The notes under the pieces were generated by a model, which did not search any database, was not told where the DNA came from, and saw only the letters and a program-made list of their open reading frames with translations. The translations under genes and the position numbers were made by a program. This document shows positions 62,480-64,000 of a stretch of 64,000 bases of DNA, piece by piece (position 1 is the stretch's first letter; each line of letters opens with the position of its first letter). Source of the DNA: Neoarius graeffei (Eukaryota; Chordata; Actinopteri; Siluriformes; Ariidae). The stretch is from assembly GCF_027579695.1 (NCBI RefSeq), contig NC_083596.1:13226798-13290797 (forward strand). The letters run 5' to 3'.

Positions 62480-62912
62480 ATCGGGCCGAATATGACCATC
62501 AGGAACGGCGAACGCTGACAAAAAGACAGGAAGCTGAACTAGACGAAGCAGAGTTCAAGATATTGATGTTTTCACTGGGATTGCCAAAGTTGGACAGGAT
62601 TAGAAATGATTATATTTGAGGGACAGGACATGTAGGGACATGCGTATAGGACGTCTTGGAGACAAAGTGAGAGGTGAGATTGAGATGGTTTGGATGCATA
62701 CAGAGGAGAGATCCAGGGGATATTGGGAAAAGAATGCTGGAGATGGAGTTGGCAGGTAGAAGGAGAAGAAGAAGACTAAAGATGAGATTTATGGAGGATA
62801 TGAGGACGGTTGTGTGATAGAAGAAGATACGGAGGACAGGAGGAGATGGAGGGACATTAAATGTTATGGTGACCCCTCACGGGAACAGTCAAAAGAAGAA
62901 GAAGAAGAACGA
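62480..62912 (+). mobile_element. LINE 3' remnant with (GAA)n tail
   Basis: Pieces RWFGCIQRRDPGDIGKRMLE and MELAGRRRRRRLKMRFMED, then gtgacccctcacgggaacag with (gaa)n. These are the C-terminus and 3' end of an RTE/BovB-like LINE. The frame is broken. Confidence 0.65.
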
Positions 62913-64000
62913 CGGACAGGCCTTGTCGCGTGACCTAATCGAAGAACAGTGATGTGGTGTCGAGGGGACCCTACAACACTCTGACGAAAAGATGTAGCAC
63001 CTCAGGATTATTTGTACTGTATTTTCTCACCTTGACAACTACTACGACGTGTTCCTTGATAGCCATGATTGACAATTTCTTGACCCTCCTCCCTGATGAC
63101 ACGCAAGGACGTGAACAACGATTGGTTGGGGTTAAACTTGTAGTGTTGCCAGTCTCTGGATCAACACGTGGCAAAAATTTGTGCAGTCAGATCCCGGAAT
63201 AAGTGTGCACTATTTGTACATTTCAAAGTAAAACAGATAAAGAAAAATGAAACGCGTAAGATATACCCTTGAGGTACGCCGTCAGCAACAAGGCAAGTGT
63301 AGCACGCAAATGTGTCATAACACTGTAACACACGCTTTGCATCCATGCACAAACTGTCGACGGAAAAGGTTGTTTTTTTTTTTTTTTTAATTGAGGCTGA
63401 CGAGTGAAAAACCTACTTGCGTAGTTCATTTCTGTTCAGGAGTAAGTGTCTAAAGACGTGCATGGTAAAACAGGTTACTTTGCGTAACGCTGTAAACAGC
63501 ACAGTCGACAGTATAATATCTGAAACTAAAGTGAAAACTCAACTCAATACTGGTGATGTTTATGAACCACTGGACCTGCAACACTGGTTAGATTTTATTT
63601 TACACCCTGGGTTATGTGCGAGATGATGTTTGACTTGATACAGATTTTGCACAGGACAAAACTCCTAGCAGGCTGCCTTCATGTCTGTGATGTTTTGCAT
63701 AACTTGGCAACAGAGTTGGCTCGGTAGCTGAAGGATGTCGCTATCAGATTGGTTACTAACAAACAAGTTGGTTCCTCTTATCACCTATGGTATAACGGTC
63801 ATAAACACTCCCTCCCTCGCTAGCCTCTCTTTTTTCCCTTCTGTGATTAATAAAAGCAAAAAAACCAAAACGCAGTTTGCCTTGTTACTGAGAAACCAGA
63901 AAGAATAAAACTGAAAAACTTACTGACCCTGGAGTCTCCTTCCATAAATGTTACGGAAACGTGTACTTCTAGAAAGCTTCGCCATATCAGCGATCGGAAA
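62913..64000. other. unclassified end region
   Basis: No open frame of note and no named repeat. Near 63925 ctgaccctggagtctccttc with cataaatg repeats a motif seen at 14018 and 24062. A continuation of the gene started at 60787 was looked for and not found. Confidence 0.35.

Overview
The window is teleost fish nuclear DNA. Three spliced genes have clear vertebrate counterparts, and almost everything between them is fish-type repeats: several Tc1/mariner families, 8-bp-TSD elements, tRNA-derived SINEs of the HE1/DANA (V-SINE) type, and a Rex3 LINE. The SINE make-up would suit a catfish or a relative, but I cannot fix the species.

All three genes lie on the + strand. (1) cdca5 (sororin, the cohesin protector of mitosis) has coding exons from 5.0 to 19.0 kb; its short first coding exon was not found. 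Its large third intron (5.3-13.2 kb) is almost wholly Tc1 copies laid end to end, some with LINEs inside. Its last intron holds two THAP-bearing elements, one with a SINE inside it and a BED-finger hAT inside that SINE. (2) A gene at 26.1-34.1 kb joins a 3.5-kb exon, very rich in His, Ser and Pro, to a C-terminal part resembling the coiled coil of the BEGAIN/TJAP1 family. Six exons agree in phase (1560 residues from the first exon seen). (3) A complete peripherin-2 (tetraspanin of photoreceptor discs) occupies 40.4-43.1 kb: 354 residues in four coding exons.

Repeats by region: 0-5 kb holds a Tc1 and a 1.66-kb inverted-repeat element with a THAP element inside. 19-26 kb holds SINEs with perfect target duplications, a Tc1 remnant and a Tc1-type MITE. 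34-40 kb holds SINEs, two of them facing each other in an ATATT microsatellite. 44.5-46.5 kb is a TTAA-flanked THAP element (Kolobok-like) with a SINE and a palindromic MITE inside. 48.3-51.6 kb is a full-length Rex3 with a perfect 13-bp target duplication. 54.7-59.7 kb is a higher-order array of SINE copies; inverted copies of its unit lie at 60.9-61.6 kb. A possible first exon of an unidentified gene sits at 60.8 kb, and 61.7-62.9 kb has two decayed LINE tails.

The three genes show no sign of acting in one pathway. In human, TJAP1 and PRPH2 both map to 6p21.1, while CDCA5 and ROM1 (a peripherin-2 relative) map to 11q12-q13, so the block may descend from an old paralogous region. The observations I rate highest are the His-rich exon joined to a coiled coil, the SINE-built array, the Rex3 copy with an apparent in-frame reverse-transcriptase deletion, and the dated three-layer element nest at 17-18.7 kb.
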